Counted from the stretch's first letter, positions 34,692 through 44,761 are shown. The stretch is DNA of 64,000 nucleotides from Noviherbaspirillum sedimenti (GCF_003590835.1 NZ_QYUQ01000002.1:1550001-1614000); one strand, 5' to 3'. Numbers and translations: made by a program. Notes: generated from the letters alone by a model not told the origin.

Positions 34692-37193
34692 TCAGGCTTC
34701 GCGCAGGGTCTGCAGCGGCGGTTGCCGCAGGACGTTGCGCAAGCCGAGCCAGCCGCCGATGAAGGCGCAGGCGACGCCGACCGCCAGGCCCGCCAGCCAT
34801 ACCGTCGGGTCGAAGATCCACTCGAACTTGAAGACGAAGCGCGCCAGCACCCAGCCGGTTGCCGCCGCGCCGCTGGCCGCCAGCAAGCCTGCCAGCCCGC
34901 CCACCAGCGCGAATTCGATCCATTGCGCCCGCGACAACTGGCTGCGGGTCGCCCCCAGCGCGCGCAGGAGGCCGGCCTCGCGCGTACGCTCGTCCTGGGA
35001 ACCCATCAGCGCCGCGTACAGCACCAGCACGCCGGCGGACAGGGTGAACAGGAACAGGAATTCCACTGCCGCCACCACCTGGTCGATCACCTCCTGCACC
35101 TGGCGGATGATGCTGCCCACATCGACCACCGTCAGGTTGGGAAATTCACGCGTCAGCGCGTTGACGAAATCGCCCTGCGCCGCCGGCAGGTGGAAGGCGG
35201 TGATCCAGGTCTGCGGCATGTCCTGCATCAGCGCCGGATTCATGATCACGAAGAAATTCACCCGCATCGAGCCCCACTCCAGCTTGCGCAGGCTGGTGAT
35301 CGGCGCCGACACCGTCTGCCCGGCGATATCGAAGGTCAGCAGGTCGCCCAGCTTCAGGTTCAGGGTCTTGGCCAGGCCTGCCTCGACCGAGGCTTCCGGC
35401 TTGCGGTCGTCGAACCAGCGGCCGGACGAAATGCGGTTCTGCGCCTGCGGCGCCGCCATGGTGGACAGGTTGAATTCGCGGTTGACCAGGCGCTGGGCGC
35501 GATCGTCGGCATAATCGCCGCCCTTGACCGCCGCGCCATTGACCTCCACCAGGCGGCCACGGATCATCGGGTACAGCTCGGCGTCGCCGGCGCCGACAGA
35601 GCGCAGGCGCGCGGCAATCTCGGCCTTCTGCTCGGGCTGGATATTGATGATGAAACGATTCGGCGCATCGGCCGGCGTGGCCTGGTGCCAGGCCTGGACC
35701 AGGTCGCCGCGGATCACCGTCAACAGCAGCAGCGCCATCAGGCCCAGCGCCAGCGCGACAATCTGGATCACGGTGGCGCCGGCGCGGCGCTGCAGCCCCG
35801 TCACGGCGAAGCGCCAGGCGGCCTGCGGCAAGGCGCCGCGCAAGGGCCGCAGCACCTGCAGTGCGGCCCAGCCGACCGCGGCGAATACGGCCATGCCGCC
35901 GAGGAAGCCTGCGGCGGTCAGCAAACCCAGTTGCAGGTTGCCTGCCTGCCAAAGCAGCAAGGCGGTAAATGCCCCCAGCCCGAGCAGATAGGTCGCCAGG
36001 GTCAGCGGCTTGGGCGCCTCCTGCTCGCGCCGGATCACACGGTTGTGCGGCACTTCGCGCAATTGCAGGATCGGCGGCATGGCAAAGCCGGTCAGCAGCA
36101 GCAGGCCAGTCGCCAGCCCCTGCAGCGCCGGTAGCCAGCCCGCCGGCGGCAGATCGCCCGCCACCAGCTTGCCCAACCATTCCAGCAACACGAAGTGCGC
36201 GCCGAAACCGGCCGCCACTCCCAGCGCGCTGCCGAGCAGGCCGACGATCAGGAACTCCGCCAGGAACAATGTTGTCACCTGCCCTTGCCGCATGCCCAGG
36301 CAGCGCAGCATGGCGCAGGTATCCACATGGCGCAGCATGAAACGACGCGCCGCCATGGCCACCGCCACCGCAGCCAGCATGGCCGTCAGCAGACCGACCA
36401 GGGAGAGGAATTGCTCGGCGCGCTCCAGGGTGGATTGCATTTCCGGACGGCCCGACTCCAGCGACTCCAGCCGCACACCCTTGACCGCATCGCGCGCCAT
36501 CGCCTCCTTTAGCCAGCGCTGGTATGTATTGACCTGGCCGGGGGTCCCCGCCACCAGCAGGCGGTAAGTCACGCGGGAGCCGTCCTGCACCAGACGGGTC
36601 GCCGCCAGATCGGACAAGGGCAGCAGCACCCGCGGAGCAAAATTCATGAAGGCCGCGCCCCGATCGGGCTCCACCGCGATGACGCGGGCAATGGTGAAAC
36701 GCTGCTCGCCCAGTTGCAGACTGTCGCCGACGGCAACCGCCAGTCCGCTCAGCAGGGCCGGATCGACCCAGACCGTGCCCGGCGCGGGGATATCCTCGGC
36801 CGGACTTGCCGGGCTGTCCGGCCCAGCCGCCACCGTGACCCGGCCGCGCAAGGGATAGCCGGGCGAAACCGCCTTGATCGAGGCCAGTTGCGAAACTGCC
36901 TGTGCGCCGGTGCCGGCCAGGGCCATGCTGGGAAAAGATACGGTATCGACGAGTGCGAGGCCGCGCCGTGCCGCTTCCTCGCGCCAGGCGGAAGCGACCG
37001 GCTGGTCGGCATTGATGACCAGGTCGCCGCCAAGCAATTGATGGGCATCGCGCTGCAAGCCTGCGCGCATGCGGTCGACGAAAAAGCCGACGGAAGACAG
37101 CGCAGCCACGGCGACGATCAGGGACAGCATCAAAAAACGCAATTCGCCGGCGCGCCAGTCGCGCGCCGTCATGCGCAATGCTTGCAGGAACAT
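34692..37193 (-). CDS. FtsX/YbbP-family ABC transporter permease
   Basis: The 833-residue permease has one N-terminal membrane helix, a large periplasmic domain, and repeated FtsX domains with about ten helices in total (for example AALYAALMGSQDERTREAGLLRALGATRSQL near the end). E. coli YbbP works with the ATPase YbbA. No ATPase gene is adjacent here. The ATG at 37193 (MFLQALRMTARDWRAGELRFL) fits the family; the open frame starts at 37253. Its function is unknown; related permeases move lipids or lipoproteins. Confidence 0.85.
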   Translation of the reverse strand: MFLQALRMTARDWRAGELRFLMLSLIVAVAALSSVGFFVDRMRAGLQRDAHQLLGGDLVINADQPVASAWREEAARRGLALVDTVSFPSMALAGTGAQAVSQLASIKAVSPGYPLRGRVTVAAGPDSPASPAEDIPAPGTVWVDPALLSGLAVAVGDSLQLGEQRFTIARVIAVEPDRGAAFMNFAPRVLLPLSDLAATRLVQDGSRVTYRLLVAGTPGQVNTYQRWLKEAMARDAVKGVRLESLESGRPEMQSTLERAEQFLSLVGLLTAMLAAVAVAMAARRFMLRHVDTCAMLRCLGMRQGQVTTLFLAEFLIVGLLGSALGVAAGFGAHFVLLEWLGKLVAGDLPPAGWLPALQGLATGLLLLTGFAMPPILQLREVPHNRVIRREQEAPKPLTLATYLLGLGAFTALLLWQAGNLQLGLLTAAGFLGGMAVFAAVGWAALQVLRPLRGALPQAAWRFAVTGLQRRAGATVIQIVALALGLMALLLLTVIRGDLVQAWHQATPADAPNRFIINIQPEQKAEIAARLRSVGAGDAELYPMIRGRLVEVNGAAVKGGDYADDRAQRLVNREFNLSTMAAPQAQNRISSGRWFDDRKPEASVEAGLAKTLNLKLGDLLTFDIAGQTVSAPITSLRKLEWGSMRVNFFVIMNPALMQDMPQTWITAFHLPAAQGDFVNALTREFPNLTVVDVGSIIRQVQEVIDQVVAAVEFLFLFTLSAGVLVLYAALMGSQDERTREAGLLRALGATRSQLSRAQWIEFALVGGLAGLLAASGAAATGWVLARFVFKFEWIFDPTVWLAGLAVGVACAFIGGWLGLRNVLRQPPLQTLREA

Positions 37194-37276
37194 GGATCGA
37201 CTTTCCGTAAAATGGGCGAGCTGCCTATTGTAATGAAAAGTCCGGATGCCCATGCGCCTGCTACTTTTCTTGCCGG

Positions 37277-37669
37277 CTACATGCTGGAGCCCTTGGTGGG
37301 GTCGATGTAGGTTTTTTCATGTTGCATCTGGCACGGCGCGCAACGCTCGGCGGCAGGCTGCACTTTCAGCCGTTCATACGGAATGTCGAAGCCGCATTCG
37401 ATACATTCCCCATACTTGCCATTATCGATGCGCTCATAGGCATGCTGCACCGCCTTCAATTCACCGAGGTCGCGGCCCACTGCGGCATTGCCCAGATCGA
37501 CGGAAAGGTCAGCGAAGGACGCGTCGCCCGCATCCGGCGCTTCGCTGGCAACGTCCGCATAATCATCTTGCTGGTTCACTTCACGCCGTATATCGTCGCG
37601 CAAGGCTTGCTCCCGCTCCTGCAGGATTTTTTTCAGTTCGGCGATCTGCCCGGTACTTAAGTCTGTCAT
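37277..37669 (-). CDS. TraR/DksA-family zinc-finger regulator
   Basis: The 130-residue protein has an N-terminal coiled coil (LKKILQEREQALRDDIRREV) and a C-terminal four-Cys zinc finger (CIECG...CAPC). DksA-type proteins enter the RNA polymerase secondary channel and modify the response to ppGpp. It is shorter than E. coli DksA (151 residues), and its coiled-coil tip is hard to align, so it may be a paralogue rather than the main DksA. The ATG at 37669 (MTDLSTGQ) is chosen; the longer frame has no support. Confidence 0.85.
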   Translation of the reverse strand: MTDLSTGQIAELKKILQEREQALRDDIRREVNQQDDYADVASEAPDAGDASFADLSVDLGNAAVGRDLGELKAVQHAYERIDNGKYGECIECGFDIPYERLKVQPAAERCAPCQMQHEKTYIDPTKGSSM

Positions 37670-37862
37670 GGCGCATTTCCCGAAATTAAGGTAACTCGAA
37701 GAATCCGGCGACGTGGCCGCTGCCATGCGGCGTGTTGCGATTGTGCGCTTGCCCACGCCAGGTTGTGCATGCGAGCGCGACTGTCATGTGACCTTGCGCA
37801 AGCACGGGTGTTCCTGACGCCATGCCCGCCCGTGCCTGCCGGTGCACGATTCTACCAAGGTG

Positions 37863-37891
37863 TTGGTGATAGCAGCCCGTGCGGATAAAAT
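37863..37891 (+). promoter_or_regulatory. Probable sigma-70 promoter
   Basis: TTGGTG and TAAAAT are spaced by 17 bp, 37 bp upstream of the ATG at 37928. It lies in the intergenic region opposite the TraR/DksA gene. Confidence 0.5.
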
Positions 37892-37927
37892 GAGAGACAT
37901 TACCGCCCGAACCAGCAAGCCAACACC

Positions 37928-38554
37928 ATGCCAGCAGTCAACATCATCATCAGCGAAACCGACCATAAAAAACTGCAGGAAGACTATGACAAGATGACGA
38001 TTGCCTGGGTGCAGCAGGGCCGGCAATCGGCCCCGCCGCCTTTCGAACATTGGGCCGGCGAACGACTGATACGCGCCACCCCGGTCTCGGCAGATGAAAT
38101 CGGGCAGATGCGCCTGTTTTCAGCGATCGAACAGCTGGTCACCAGCATGCACCTGCACGGCTTTTGCTTGGCGCATGTCGGCGGCCATGCAACGCCGCCG
38201 GAAAAATCCGCACTGGAACTGGCGCAGGCGCTGGCGCGACATTTCGAATTACCGGCCCACTATGTCAAGCGACTGCAGGATGTTTTCTGCTATTATCAGA
38301 AAAGCGCAGCCAGCCTGGTCGATGGCAATGTCGGCAATGCCTTGCTGCATTCTGCTGCTGCCATCGAACGCGTGTATGACGACTTGCTGGACCGCACCAC
38401 CAAGGCGCTCGACCACCTGGACACGGAACGGGCGATCGGCCGCATCGAGGGCGCCATTGCGCTGCTGGTCAGCCTGGAAGTAATGGGGCGCGAGAGCGCG
38501 ATGGAAAAGACCCAGGCCTTCAAATCGTCGGCACGCACCCTGAAAAAATCATGA
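37928..38554 (+). CDS. Hypothetical protein, 208 residues
   Basis: I do not recognise a family. The protein is soluble, without signal peptide or membrane segments, mostly predicted helix, with a heptad-like stretch (about residues 130-185) rich in Leu/Ala/Asp/Arg and a basic C-terminus (SSARTLKKS). A good -10/-35 pair precedes it. It stands alone between divergent TraR/DksA and a convergent small gene. Codon use looks like its neighbours. Confidence 0.75.
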   Translation: MPAVNIIISETDHKKLQEDYDKMTIAWVQQGRQSAPPPFEHWAGERLIRATPVSADEIGQMRLFSAIEQLVTSMHLHGFCLAHVGGHATPPEKSALELAQALARHFELPAHYVKRLQDVFCYYQKSAASLVDGNVGNALLHSAAAIERVYDDLLDRTTKALDHLDTERAIGRIEGAIALLVSLEVMGRESAMEKTQAFKSSARTLKKS

Positions 38555-38561
38555 TACGTGC

Positions 38562-38789
38562 CTAGTGCCGGGGTTTTTCTTGCAGATCCGGTGCGCGCGC
38601 CAGTTGCACCAGCAGGGCGCCCTGCACCATCGACAAGGCAACGTTGCTGCCGAACTGAAATCCGCGCATGGCGGCGGCATCCATCAAATCGAGCACCTGG
38701 TCGCGGCTAAGGTATTCGCACTCATCGAGCATCGGGAAGGCATCCCGGTTTTTCCGGCTGATTTCGCTAACGATTTCGTCTGAGGTCAT
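38562..38789 (-). CDS. Small hypothetical protein, 75 residues
   Basis: This acidic N-terminal, helical small protein (MTSDEIVSEISRKNRDAFPMLDE) has no motif I can name. The ATG at 38789 has GGAG about seven bases upstream; an in-frame upstream ATG at 38819 lacks this. It ends 7 bp from the convergent 208-residue gene. No function assigned. Confidence 0.6.
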   Translation of the reverse strand: MTSDEIVSEISRKNRDAFPMLDECEYLSRDQVLDLMDAAAMRGFQFGSNVALSMVQGALLVQLARAPDLQEKPRH

Positions 38790-38902
38790 TTTTAACTCCA
38801 ATCCAGCGAAATGGTTCAAGCTGCCGATAGGAGTTTTAACGATACCAATTGTTCCCCCAAGATTAATTGTCGGGGGTCATATTTCAAGCGTATTAATGCG
38901 GG

Positions 38903-38950
38903 TTTTTAATGCGGCAGGTTTTTAATGCGGCGGATTTTTAATGCGGCACA
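38903..38950 (+). repeat. Three tandem 16-bp repeats
   Basis: The unit TTTTTAATGCGGC plus three variable bases occurs three times in a row, with a degenerate partial unit (TATTAATGCGG) just before. It lies at the 3' side of the merR gene and is AT-rich compared with its surroundings. Confidence 0.8.
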
Positions 38951-38954
38951 GGCT

Positions 38955-39356
38955 TTAAGGCCCAGGCTTCAGCAATTCCATGATTGCCGACAACTCGGCG
39001 CGCAGGGCAGCCGGGCTGGCAATGGCCAGTGCGACGGCAGGTGCCCCGCCACTGCTGCCGCGTGCATCCGCCAATGCTGAATTTTCCAGCCTGTTCCTGG
39101 CACCGCTGATGGTAAAGCCCTGTTCGTAGAGCAATTCACGGATGCGGCGGATCAGCAGCACTTCGTGGTGCTGATAATAACGGCGGTTGCCGCGTCGCTT
39201 GACCGGCTTCAACTGGGTAAATTCCTGCTCCCAATAGCGCAACACATGCGGCTTGACCCCGCACAATTCACTCACCTCGCCGATCGTGAAGTAACGCTTG
39301 GCGGGAATCGGCGGCAATGCCGTCGCCTCGGGCTTAAGGATGGCGCGATCGTTCAT
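38955..39356 (-). CDS. MerR-family transcriptional regulator
   Basis: The 133-residue protein has an N-terminal MerR helix-turn-helix and wing (YFTIGEVSELCGVKPHVLRYWEQEF, RRGNRRYYQ) and a short C-terminus without metal-binding cysteines. This position after ihfA is conserved in betaproteobacteria. It starts 8 bp after ihfA and is probably co-transcribed. Ligand and targets are not evident. Confidence 0.92.
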   Translation of the reverse strand: MNDRAILKPEATALPPIPAKRYFTIGEVSELCGVKPHVLRYWEQEFTQLKPVKRRGNRRYYQHHEVLLIRRIRELLYEQGFTISGARNRLENSALADARGSSGGAPAVALAIASPAALRAELSAIMELLKPGP

Positions 39357-39364
39357 GCACTAAC

Positions 39365-39778
39365 TCAGGAAATGCTGGCAAGCGGCTGGCGGCTGGCGAC
39401 TTCTACCATGCCTTTCAGTTTTTGGCTGGCATGGAATGTCACTACGCGGCGCGCGGTAATGGGAATTTCCTCGCCGGTCTTGGGATTGCGACCAGGCCGT
39501 TGCGGTTTGTCGCGCAACTGGAAATTGCCGAAGCCGGACAACTTGACCGATTCGCCCCGCTCCAGCGCATTGCGGATTTCATCGAAAAAGGTCTCCACCA
39601 TATCCTTGGCTTCGCGCTTGTTCAGACCGACCTGCTCGAACAGCAGTTCGGCCAGTTCAGCCTTGGTCAGGGTTGGCAATTCTTTTTCCGCCTGCGAACG
39701 CGCCCGTGCCTCGAGCATGGCCCGGTTCAGGTCGGCAGTCAGAATCGATTGAAATTCGGCTGAAGTCACGTCATTCAT
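39365..39778 (-). CDS. ihfA: Integration host factor alpha subunit
   Basis: This DNA-bending protein acts with IhfB in sigma-54 activation, recombination and replication. The 137 residues include the core from [13 protein letters not shown] onward, the beta-arm segment [21 protein letters not shown] and the usual C-terminus. A ~36-residue N-terminal extension precedes the core compared with E. coli IhfA (99 residues). IHF is relevant here because sigma-54 promoters such as the one at 25328 often need it. Confidence 0.95.
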   Translation of the reverse strand: MNDVTSAEFQSILTADLNRAMLEARARSQAEKELPTLTKAELAELLFEQVGLNKREAKDMVETFFDEIRNALERGESVKLSGFGNFQLRDKPQRPGRNPKTGEEIPITARRVVTFHASQKLKGMVEVASRQPLASIS

Positions 39779-39799
39779 GCTAAAACTCCCCCTCCTGCA

Positions 39800-42229
39800 T
39801 CAGGTACGCAATTTTGCATCATGCTTTTTCGTGACGGCTGCCAGCAAAGCAGCGATGGCCGCCTCCACCTTGTCATCCTGCAGGGTTGTTTGAGTATCTT
39901 GCAAGGTGAAACGGAAAGCAAGGCTTTTTTCGTTGTTTTCCAGTCCTTTACCGCGATATTCATCAAATAAAACAATGGCTTGCAAAATGCTGCATTGCGA
40001 GTTTGATGCCTTTTCAGCAAACAAGGTATCGAGCAGTTCCTGTGCCGCCAGCGCTTGCGGCACTACCAGCGCCAAATCGCGCGTCACAGCCGGGAATTTC
40101 GAAATTTCCTGGTAGGCGGGCACTTGACGCGCTTGCAAAGCAGCCGCATCGACTTCAAATACCACAGGGGCCAGCGGCAAAGCATATTTTTGCTGCCAGC
40201 GCGGATGCAGTTCGCCGACAACACCAATTTCCTTACCCTCAAGAAAGACCTGCGCCGAGCGGCCCGGATGCAGCGCCGGGTGTTCGGCCTTGACGAAACG
40301 CAGCTGCTGCGGTGCGAACAAGACTTCCAGGTCCGCCTTCACATCGAAGAAATCGATATTGCGCGATGGCTGTCCCCACTGCTCCTCGACCACCGGGCCA
40401 TACGCCAGCGCGGCGACCCGCTTGGGCTGATCGAAACCGGCCACAGTCAGTGCGCCATCCTGGGCGGCGGGATTGCGCAGGAAGACCGCACCGGTTTCGA
40501 ACACGCGCACGCGGCTGAGCTTGCGGTTCAGGTTGTAGCGCACATTGGCGACCAGGCTCGCCACCAGCGAAGAGCGCATCACGCTCATCTGACTGGCGAT
40601 CGGGTTCAAGAGGCGGATCGGGTTCGTATTGCCGCTGAAATCGGCTTCCCAGGCTTCCTCGACAAAACTGTAATTGACCACTTCCTGGTAATCGAGGTCA
40701 GCCAGCAGACGCCGCACGGTAAACAGCGAGCGGCTGTTTTCCGGCGGAATGCGCATTTCGTTCGCTGCCACCGGCGGCAGCGCCGGAATATTCTCGAAAC
40801 CGTAGACACGCGCGATTTCCTCGATCAAGTCTTCCTCGATCTCGATATCGAAGCGGTAGGAAGGCGGCGTGACATCGAAACCGTCGCCCTGGGCGACAAA
40901 TTCGAGGCCGAGGCGGGTGAAGATATCGGCGATCTGCCCGGACGACAGCGGCACACCGATCACTTTCACGGCGCGCGCGGTACGCACATGCACCGGCGCG
41001 CGCACCGGCAGATTCAGGATCTGGTCATCCACCGGCCCGACCAGGGTCTGGTCCTTCTGGCCGCAGATTTCCACGATCAGTGCGGTGATGCGCTCCAGAT
41101 GCGCGACGGTAGTGGCAAAATCGACGCCGCGCTCGAAACGGTGCGCCGCATCGGTTGAAAAATTGTAGCGGCGGGCACGCCCCTGGATGGCGTTCGGCCA
41201 CCAGAAAGCGGCTTCGACGTAAATGTTTTGCGTCTCCAGCGTGACAGCGGTATCGTCGCCGCCCATGATGCCGGCCAGCGATTCGATGCCGCGATCGGCA
41301 GCGATGACGCCGACCCAGTCATCCACCTCGACCGTATTGCCGTTCAGGAGTTTGAGCGATTCGCCCTTGCGGCCCCAGCGCACATCCAGGCCGCCATCGA
41401 TCTTGTCGAGGTCGAACACATGGGTCGGACGGCCCAGTTCCAGCATCACATAGTTGGAGATATCCACCAGTGCCGAGATTGGGCGCTGGCCGCTGCGCTC
41501 CAGGCGCCGCTTCATCCATTCCGGCGTCGCCGCCCTGGCATTGACACCACGGATCACGCGTCCTGAAAAGCGCCCGCACAGATCCGGCGCCGATACTTTC
41601 ACCGCCAGCTTTTCAGCCGAATTGACCGCCACCGCAGTAAAGGTCGGCGCCTTCAGCGGCATACCGGTCAGGGCTGCGACTTCGCGCGCCACGCCCAGCA
41701 CCGACAGGCAATCGGCCTTGTTCGGCGTCAGCTTGATGGTAAATTTGAGGTCGTTCAGCAGATAATAATCGCGGAAATTCTGGCCGACCGGCGCATCTTC
41801 CGGCAAATCCATCAGGCCGGCATTTTCTTCCGACAGGCGCAATTCGCGCGCCGAGCACAGCATGCCCTGCGACTCGACCCCGCGCAATTGACCGACCTTG
41901 ATCTCGAAGGATTTGCCATCGTCGCCCGGCGGCAGCATGGCGCCGGCCATGGCGCACGCCACCTTCATGCCGGCGCGCACATTGGGCGCACCGCAGACGA
42001 TGTTGAGCAGCGTGCCGGTGCCGGCATCGACCTGGCACACGTTCAGACGGTCGGCATTGGGATGCCTGGCGACTTCCAGCACCTTGGCCACGACCACGTT
42101 CGAGAAAGGCTGAGCGACCGGTTCGACTTCCTCGACCTCGAGGCCCGACATCGTCAGCAAATGCGCCAGCTCATCCGAAGTCATCTTCGGATCGACCATC
42201 GTACGCAGCCATTTTTCGGAAAATTGCAT
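39800..42229 (-). CDS. pheT: Phenylalanyl-tRNA synthetase beta subunit
   Basis: The 809-residue beta chain has the N-terminal tRNA-binding EMAP-like domain ([28 protein letters not shown]), B3/B4 editing domain, B5 and the C-terminal FDX-ACB domain ([15 protein letters not shown]). It forms an alpha2-beta2 enzyme with PheS. It follows pheS by 35 bp. Length and domain order are normal. Confidence 0.97.
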   Translation of the reverse strand: MQFSEKWLRTMVDPKMTSDELAHLLTMSGLEVEEVEPVAQPFSNVVVAKVLEVARHPNADRLNVCQVDAGTGTLLNIVCGAPNVRAGMKVACAMAGAMLPPGDDGKSFEIKVGQLRGVESQGMLCSARELRLSEENAGLMDLPEDAPVGQNFRDYYLLNDLKFTIKLTPNKADCLSVLGVAREVAALTGMPLKAPTFTAVAVNSAEKLAVKVSAPDLCGRFSGRVIRGVNARAATPEWMKRRLERSGQRPISALVDISNYVMLELGRPTHVFDLDKIDGGLDVRWGRKGESLKLLNGNTVEVDDWVGVIAADRGIESLAGIMGGDDTAVTLETQNIYVEAAFWWPNAIQGRARRYNFSTDAAHRFERGVDFATTVAHLERITALIVEICGQKDQTLVGPVDDQILNLPVRAPVHVRTARAVKVIGVPLSSGQIADIFTRLGLEFVAQGDGFDVTPPSYRFDIEIEEDLIEEIARVYGFENIPALPPVAANEMRIPPENSRSLFTVRRLLADLDYQEVVNYSFVEEAWEADFSGNTNPIRLLNPIASQMSVMRSSLVASLVANVRYNLNRKLSRVRVFETGAVFLRNPAAQDGALTVAGFDQPKRVAALAYGPVVEEQWGQPSRNIDFFDVKADLEVLFAPQQLRFVKAEHPALHPGRSAQVFLEGKEIGVVGELHPRWQQKYALPLAPVVFEVDAAALQARQVPAYQEISKFPAVTRDLALVVPQALAAQELLDTLFAEKASNSQCSILQAIVLFDEYRGKGLENNEKSLAFRFTLQDTQTTLQDDKVEAAIAALLAAVTKKHDAKLRT

Positions 42230-42264
42230 AATTCAGCCTTCAGATATTCTAAACAATTGCGCGA

Positions 42265-43281
42265 TCAATTGAACTGCTTCAGGAAGCGCAAATCGCCCTC
42301 GTAAAACAGGCGCAAATCGTTGATGCCGTAGCGCAGCATGGTCAGGCGCTCCAGGCCGGAACCAAAGGCAAAGCCAAGGTATTTTTCCGGGTCCAGGCCA
42401 TAATTGCGCACCACCGTCGGATGCACCTGGCCAGCGCCGGAAACTTCCAGCCAGCGCCCTTTCAACGGACCGCTGCCGAAGGCGATATCGATCTCGGCCG
42501 ACGGTTCGGTGAAGGGAAAGTACGAGGGACGGAAGCGCACCTGCAAGTCGTCGGTCTCGAAGAAGGCCTTGACGAAATTGAGGTACACGCCCTTCAGGTC
42601 GGCAAAGCTGATGTCTTCGGCAATCCACAAGCCCTCGACCTGGTGGAACATCGGCGAATGGGTGGCATCGCTGTCGACGCGATAGGTACGGCCAGGCGCG
42701 ATCACCTTGATCGGCGGCGTATGCGTACGTGCGTAGCGCACCTGCATCGGGCTGGTATGGGTGCGCAGCAGCAGCGGCTTGCCGGCGCCATCCTTTTCCT
42801 CGATGTAGAAAGTATCCTGCATCGAACGCGCCGGATGGTTTTCCGGGCTGTTCAAGGCGGTGAAATTATTCCAGTCGGTCTCGATCTCGGGGCCGTCGGC
42901 CACATCGAAGCCGATCGAAGCAAAGATTTCCTCGACGCGCTGCCAGGTGCGCATCACCGGGTGAATGCCGCCGACGCCACGGCCGCGACCCGGCATGCTG
43001 ACGTCGATCGCTTCGGCGTTCAGGCGCGCTTCCAGCTGCGCATTGGCCAGCGCATCGCGGCGCGCTGTCAGCGCATTCTCGATCTGTTCCTTGGCGGCGT
43101 TGATGACGGCGCCCTGGGCCTTGCGCTCTTCCGGCGCCAGCTTGCCCAGGCCCTTCATCTGTTCGGTGATTTGCCCGGTCTTGCCGAGATATTTCGCCTT
43201 CGCGTTTTCCAGCGCGGCGGCATCCTGCGCGGCGGCGAAATCAGCCTGCGCCTGGATGACGAGTTGTTCTAGGGGATTCAT
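42265..43281 (-). CDS. pheS: Phenylalanyl-tRNA synthetase alpha subunit
   Basis: The 338-residue class II synthetase subunit has an N-terminal coiled coil, motif 2 [20 protein letters not shown] and the C-terminal [18 protein letters not shown]. The ATG at 43281 (MNPLEQLV) is the family start; the frame is open upstream to 43365 but includes the terminator hairpin at 43304-43331. Confidence 0.97.
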   Translation of the reverse strand: MNPLEQLVIQAQADFAAAQDAAALENAKAKYLGKTGQITEQMKGLGKLAPEERKAQGAVINAAKEQIENALTARRDALANAQLEARLNAEAIDVSMPGRGRGVGGIHPVMRTWQRVEEIFASIGFDVADGPEIETDWNNFTALNSPENHPARSMQDTFYIEEKDGAGKPLLLRTHTSPMQVRYARTHTPPIKVIAPGRTYRVDSDATHSPMFHQVEGLWIAEDISFADLKGVYLNFVKAFFETDDLQVRFRPSYFPFTEPSAEIDIAFGSGPLKGRWLEVSGAGQVHPTVVRNYGLDPEKYLGFAFGSGLERLTMLRYGINDLRLFYEGDLRFLKQFN

Positions 43282-43303
43282 GCTTTGCCAATTCAAAATA
43301 AAA

Positions 43304-43331
43304 CGGGGCCAAGGTGTCGACCTTTGCCCCG
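43304..43331 (-). terminator. Terminator or attenuator between rplT and pheS
   Basis: On the minus strand CGGGGC-A-AAGGT pairs with ACCTT-G-GCCCCG across a 4-nt loop, followed by GTTTTATTTT. It lies 23 bp before the pheS start. A second small hairpin with a TTCG loop precedes it. It must be partial, or pheST has its own promoter nearby. Confidence 0.75.
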
Positions 43332-43368
43332 CCTGTATTGCACGGCACCGAAGTGCCGCAAGCATTGC

Positions 43369-43728
43369 TTACGCAGCGATCTTGGCCTTCACCTGATTGA
43401 CAATCGCGGCAAATGCCGGCTTGTCCATCACAGCCATGTCAGCCAGGACTTTACGGTCCAGCTCGATCGAAGCTTTCTTCAAGCCATTCATGAACACGCT
43501 GTAGGTCAGACCGTGCTGACGCGAAGCCGCGTTGATACGGGTGATCCACAGTGCGCGGAACACGCGCTTCTTGTTACGACGATCGCGGTAGGCATATTGG
43601 CCTGCGCGCATGACCGCCTGCTTGGCGATGCGGTAGACCGTGCTGCGGCGGCCGCGGTAACCCTTGGCGGCGTTGAGGACTTTCTTGTGACGGGCGCGTG
43701 CGGTAACCCCACGTTTAACTCTAGGCAT
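43369..43728 (-). CDS. rplT: Ribosomal protein L20
   Basis: The 119-residue protein has the L20 signature: [17 protein letters not shown] at the start, [17 protein letters not shown], then [18 protein letters not shown]. It is essential for 50S assembly and often represses its own operon. It lies 21 bp after rpmI. Confidence 0.98.
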   Translation of the reverse strand: MPRVKRGVTARARHKKVLNAAKGYRGRRSTVYRIAKQAVMRAGQYAYRDRRNKKRVFRALWITRINAASRQHGLTYSVFMNGLKKASIELDRKVLADMAVMDKPAFAAIVNQVKAKIAA

Positions 43729-43749
43729 AGTAGCTCCTTATGTGTGAGG

Positions 43750-43947
43750 TTAGGCGAACGGCATCATGCGCATGACGGATACGACGTCAGCAGCATGAAC
43801 GTTGGTGATACCGCGCAATTGGCGCTTGTTTTTGGTGGTTTTCTTGGTCAGGATGTGACGCTTGAAAGCGTGACCACATTTGACAGTTCCACCCGGGCGC
43901 ACGCGAAAACGCTTCTTCGCGCTGCTCTTGGTCTTCATTTTTGCCAT
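43750..43947 (-). CDS. rpmI: Ribosomal protein L35
   Basis: The 65-residue basic protein [16 protein letters not shown]... has the L35 length and composition, ending VMRMMPFA. The open frame extends far upstream through the REP-like intergenic region, but the ATG at 43947 is the family start. Confidence 0.97.
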   Translation of the reverse strand: MAKMKTKSSAKKRFRVRPGGTVKCGHAFKRHILTKKTTKNKRQLRGITNVHAADVVSVMRMMPFA

Positions 43948-44115
43948 GACAATGTCTGTCCTTGAGGGACAGCTCCATTTTTTAGATGATTGCAGGTGGC
44001 AACACTTCGTTGCACTTGGATGCCTGCTTTCACTTATTTTGCAGTGGCATCGAGGCCGCTGCAGTTTGTGTGTCTCGTCCATTACTGGGCGGGGCACGCA
44101 ATTTTTTATAGTGTT

Positions 44116-44164
44116 GGGGACAGAGTAACTCGGCACGCTGCGGCGCCTCGCAAACTCTTTCCCC
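44116..44164. repeat. REP-like palindrome, copy 1
   Basis: This 49-bp element is bounded by GGGGACAGAGT and ACTCTTTCCCC (one mismatch from perfect complement), with a GC-rich imperfect inner stem. It is the same length and layout as copy 2, 18 bp away. Confidence 0.8.
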
Positions 44165-44181
44165 AATCTACTTAATTAGTC

Positions 44182-44230
44182 GGGGACAGAGTAGCTCGCC
44201 GCGCTTCGGCGGCTTACAAACTCTGTCCCC
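44182..44230. repeat. REP-like palindrome, copy 2
   Basis: This 49-bp element has perfect terminal complements GGGGACAGAGT/ACTCTGTCCCC and an inner CGCCGCGC-TTCG-GCGGC-type hairpin. It ends 6 bp after (on the minus strand before) nothing else but the infC stop codon region, so both copies are transcribed within the infC-rpmI spacer. Such GGGGACAGAGT palindromes are usual for REP families mobilised by RAYT (IS200/IS605-like) transposases. Confidence 0.8.
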
Positions 44231-44236
44231 GATTTA

Positions 44237-44761
44237 TTACTTTTTCTTCTTCGGCGCCAGAACCATAATCATCTGGCGGCCTTCCATCTTCGGAAACTGC
44301 TCGACCTGGGCATACGGCTCCAAGTCGGCTTTCAAACGCTCCAGCATACGCATGCCAATATCCTGATGCGCCATTTCGCGACCGCGATAACGCAATGTGA
44401 TCTTGGCCTTGTCACCGTCTTCATCAAGGAACCTGATCAGGTTACGCAGCTTGATGTTGTAGTCACCGTCATCGGTACCCGGCCGGAATTTCACTTCCTT
44501 GACCAGGACGATTTTTTGCTTGAGCTTGGCTTCGTGCGCTTTTTTCTGTTCCTGGTATTTGAACTTGCCGTAATCCATCAAGCGGCATACCGGCGGCTGC
44601 GCAGTCGGCGCAATTTCCACCAAGTCCACATTGGCTTCTTCGGCCAAGCGGAAAGCTTCGGCCAGACTGACGATGCCAAGGGCTTCGTTTTCAACACCAG
44701 ACAAGCGCACCTCAGGTGCGGTGATTTCGCCATTGATGCGATGCGATTTATCCGTAGCTAT
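44237..44761 (-). CDS. infC: Translation initiation factor IF-3 with ATA start codon
   Basis: The 174-residue factor reads [21 protein letters not shown] at the N-terminus and has both IF3 domains ([41 protein letters not shown]). No ATG, GTG or TTG precedes the conserved N-terminus; the codon in front of Ala2 is ATA, seven bases after AAAGGAA. A GTG at 44710 would delete 17 conserved residues. Rare starts (AUU in E. coli) let IF-3 repress its own translation by rejecting non-canonical initiator pairing, so the same control is expected here. Confidence 0.92.
   Translation of the reverse strand: MATDKSHRINGEITAPEVRLSGVENEALGIVSLAEAFRLAEEANVDLVEIAPTAQPPVCRLMDYGKFKYQEQKKAHEAKLKQKIVLVKEVKFRPGTDDGDYNIKLRNLIRFLDEDGDKAKITLRYRGREMAHQDIGMRMLERLKADLEPYAQVEQFPKMEGRQMIMVLAPKKKK

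Noticed and set aside
38890..38950. CRISPR array
   Set aside because: Units are 16 bp and directly adjacent without unique spacers, and no cas genes are present anywhere in the window.
38790..38954. tRNA gene beside merR
   Set aside because: A tRNA-Pro often occurs here in related genomes, but no cloverleaf or T-loop sequence is visible; only tandem repeats are present.
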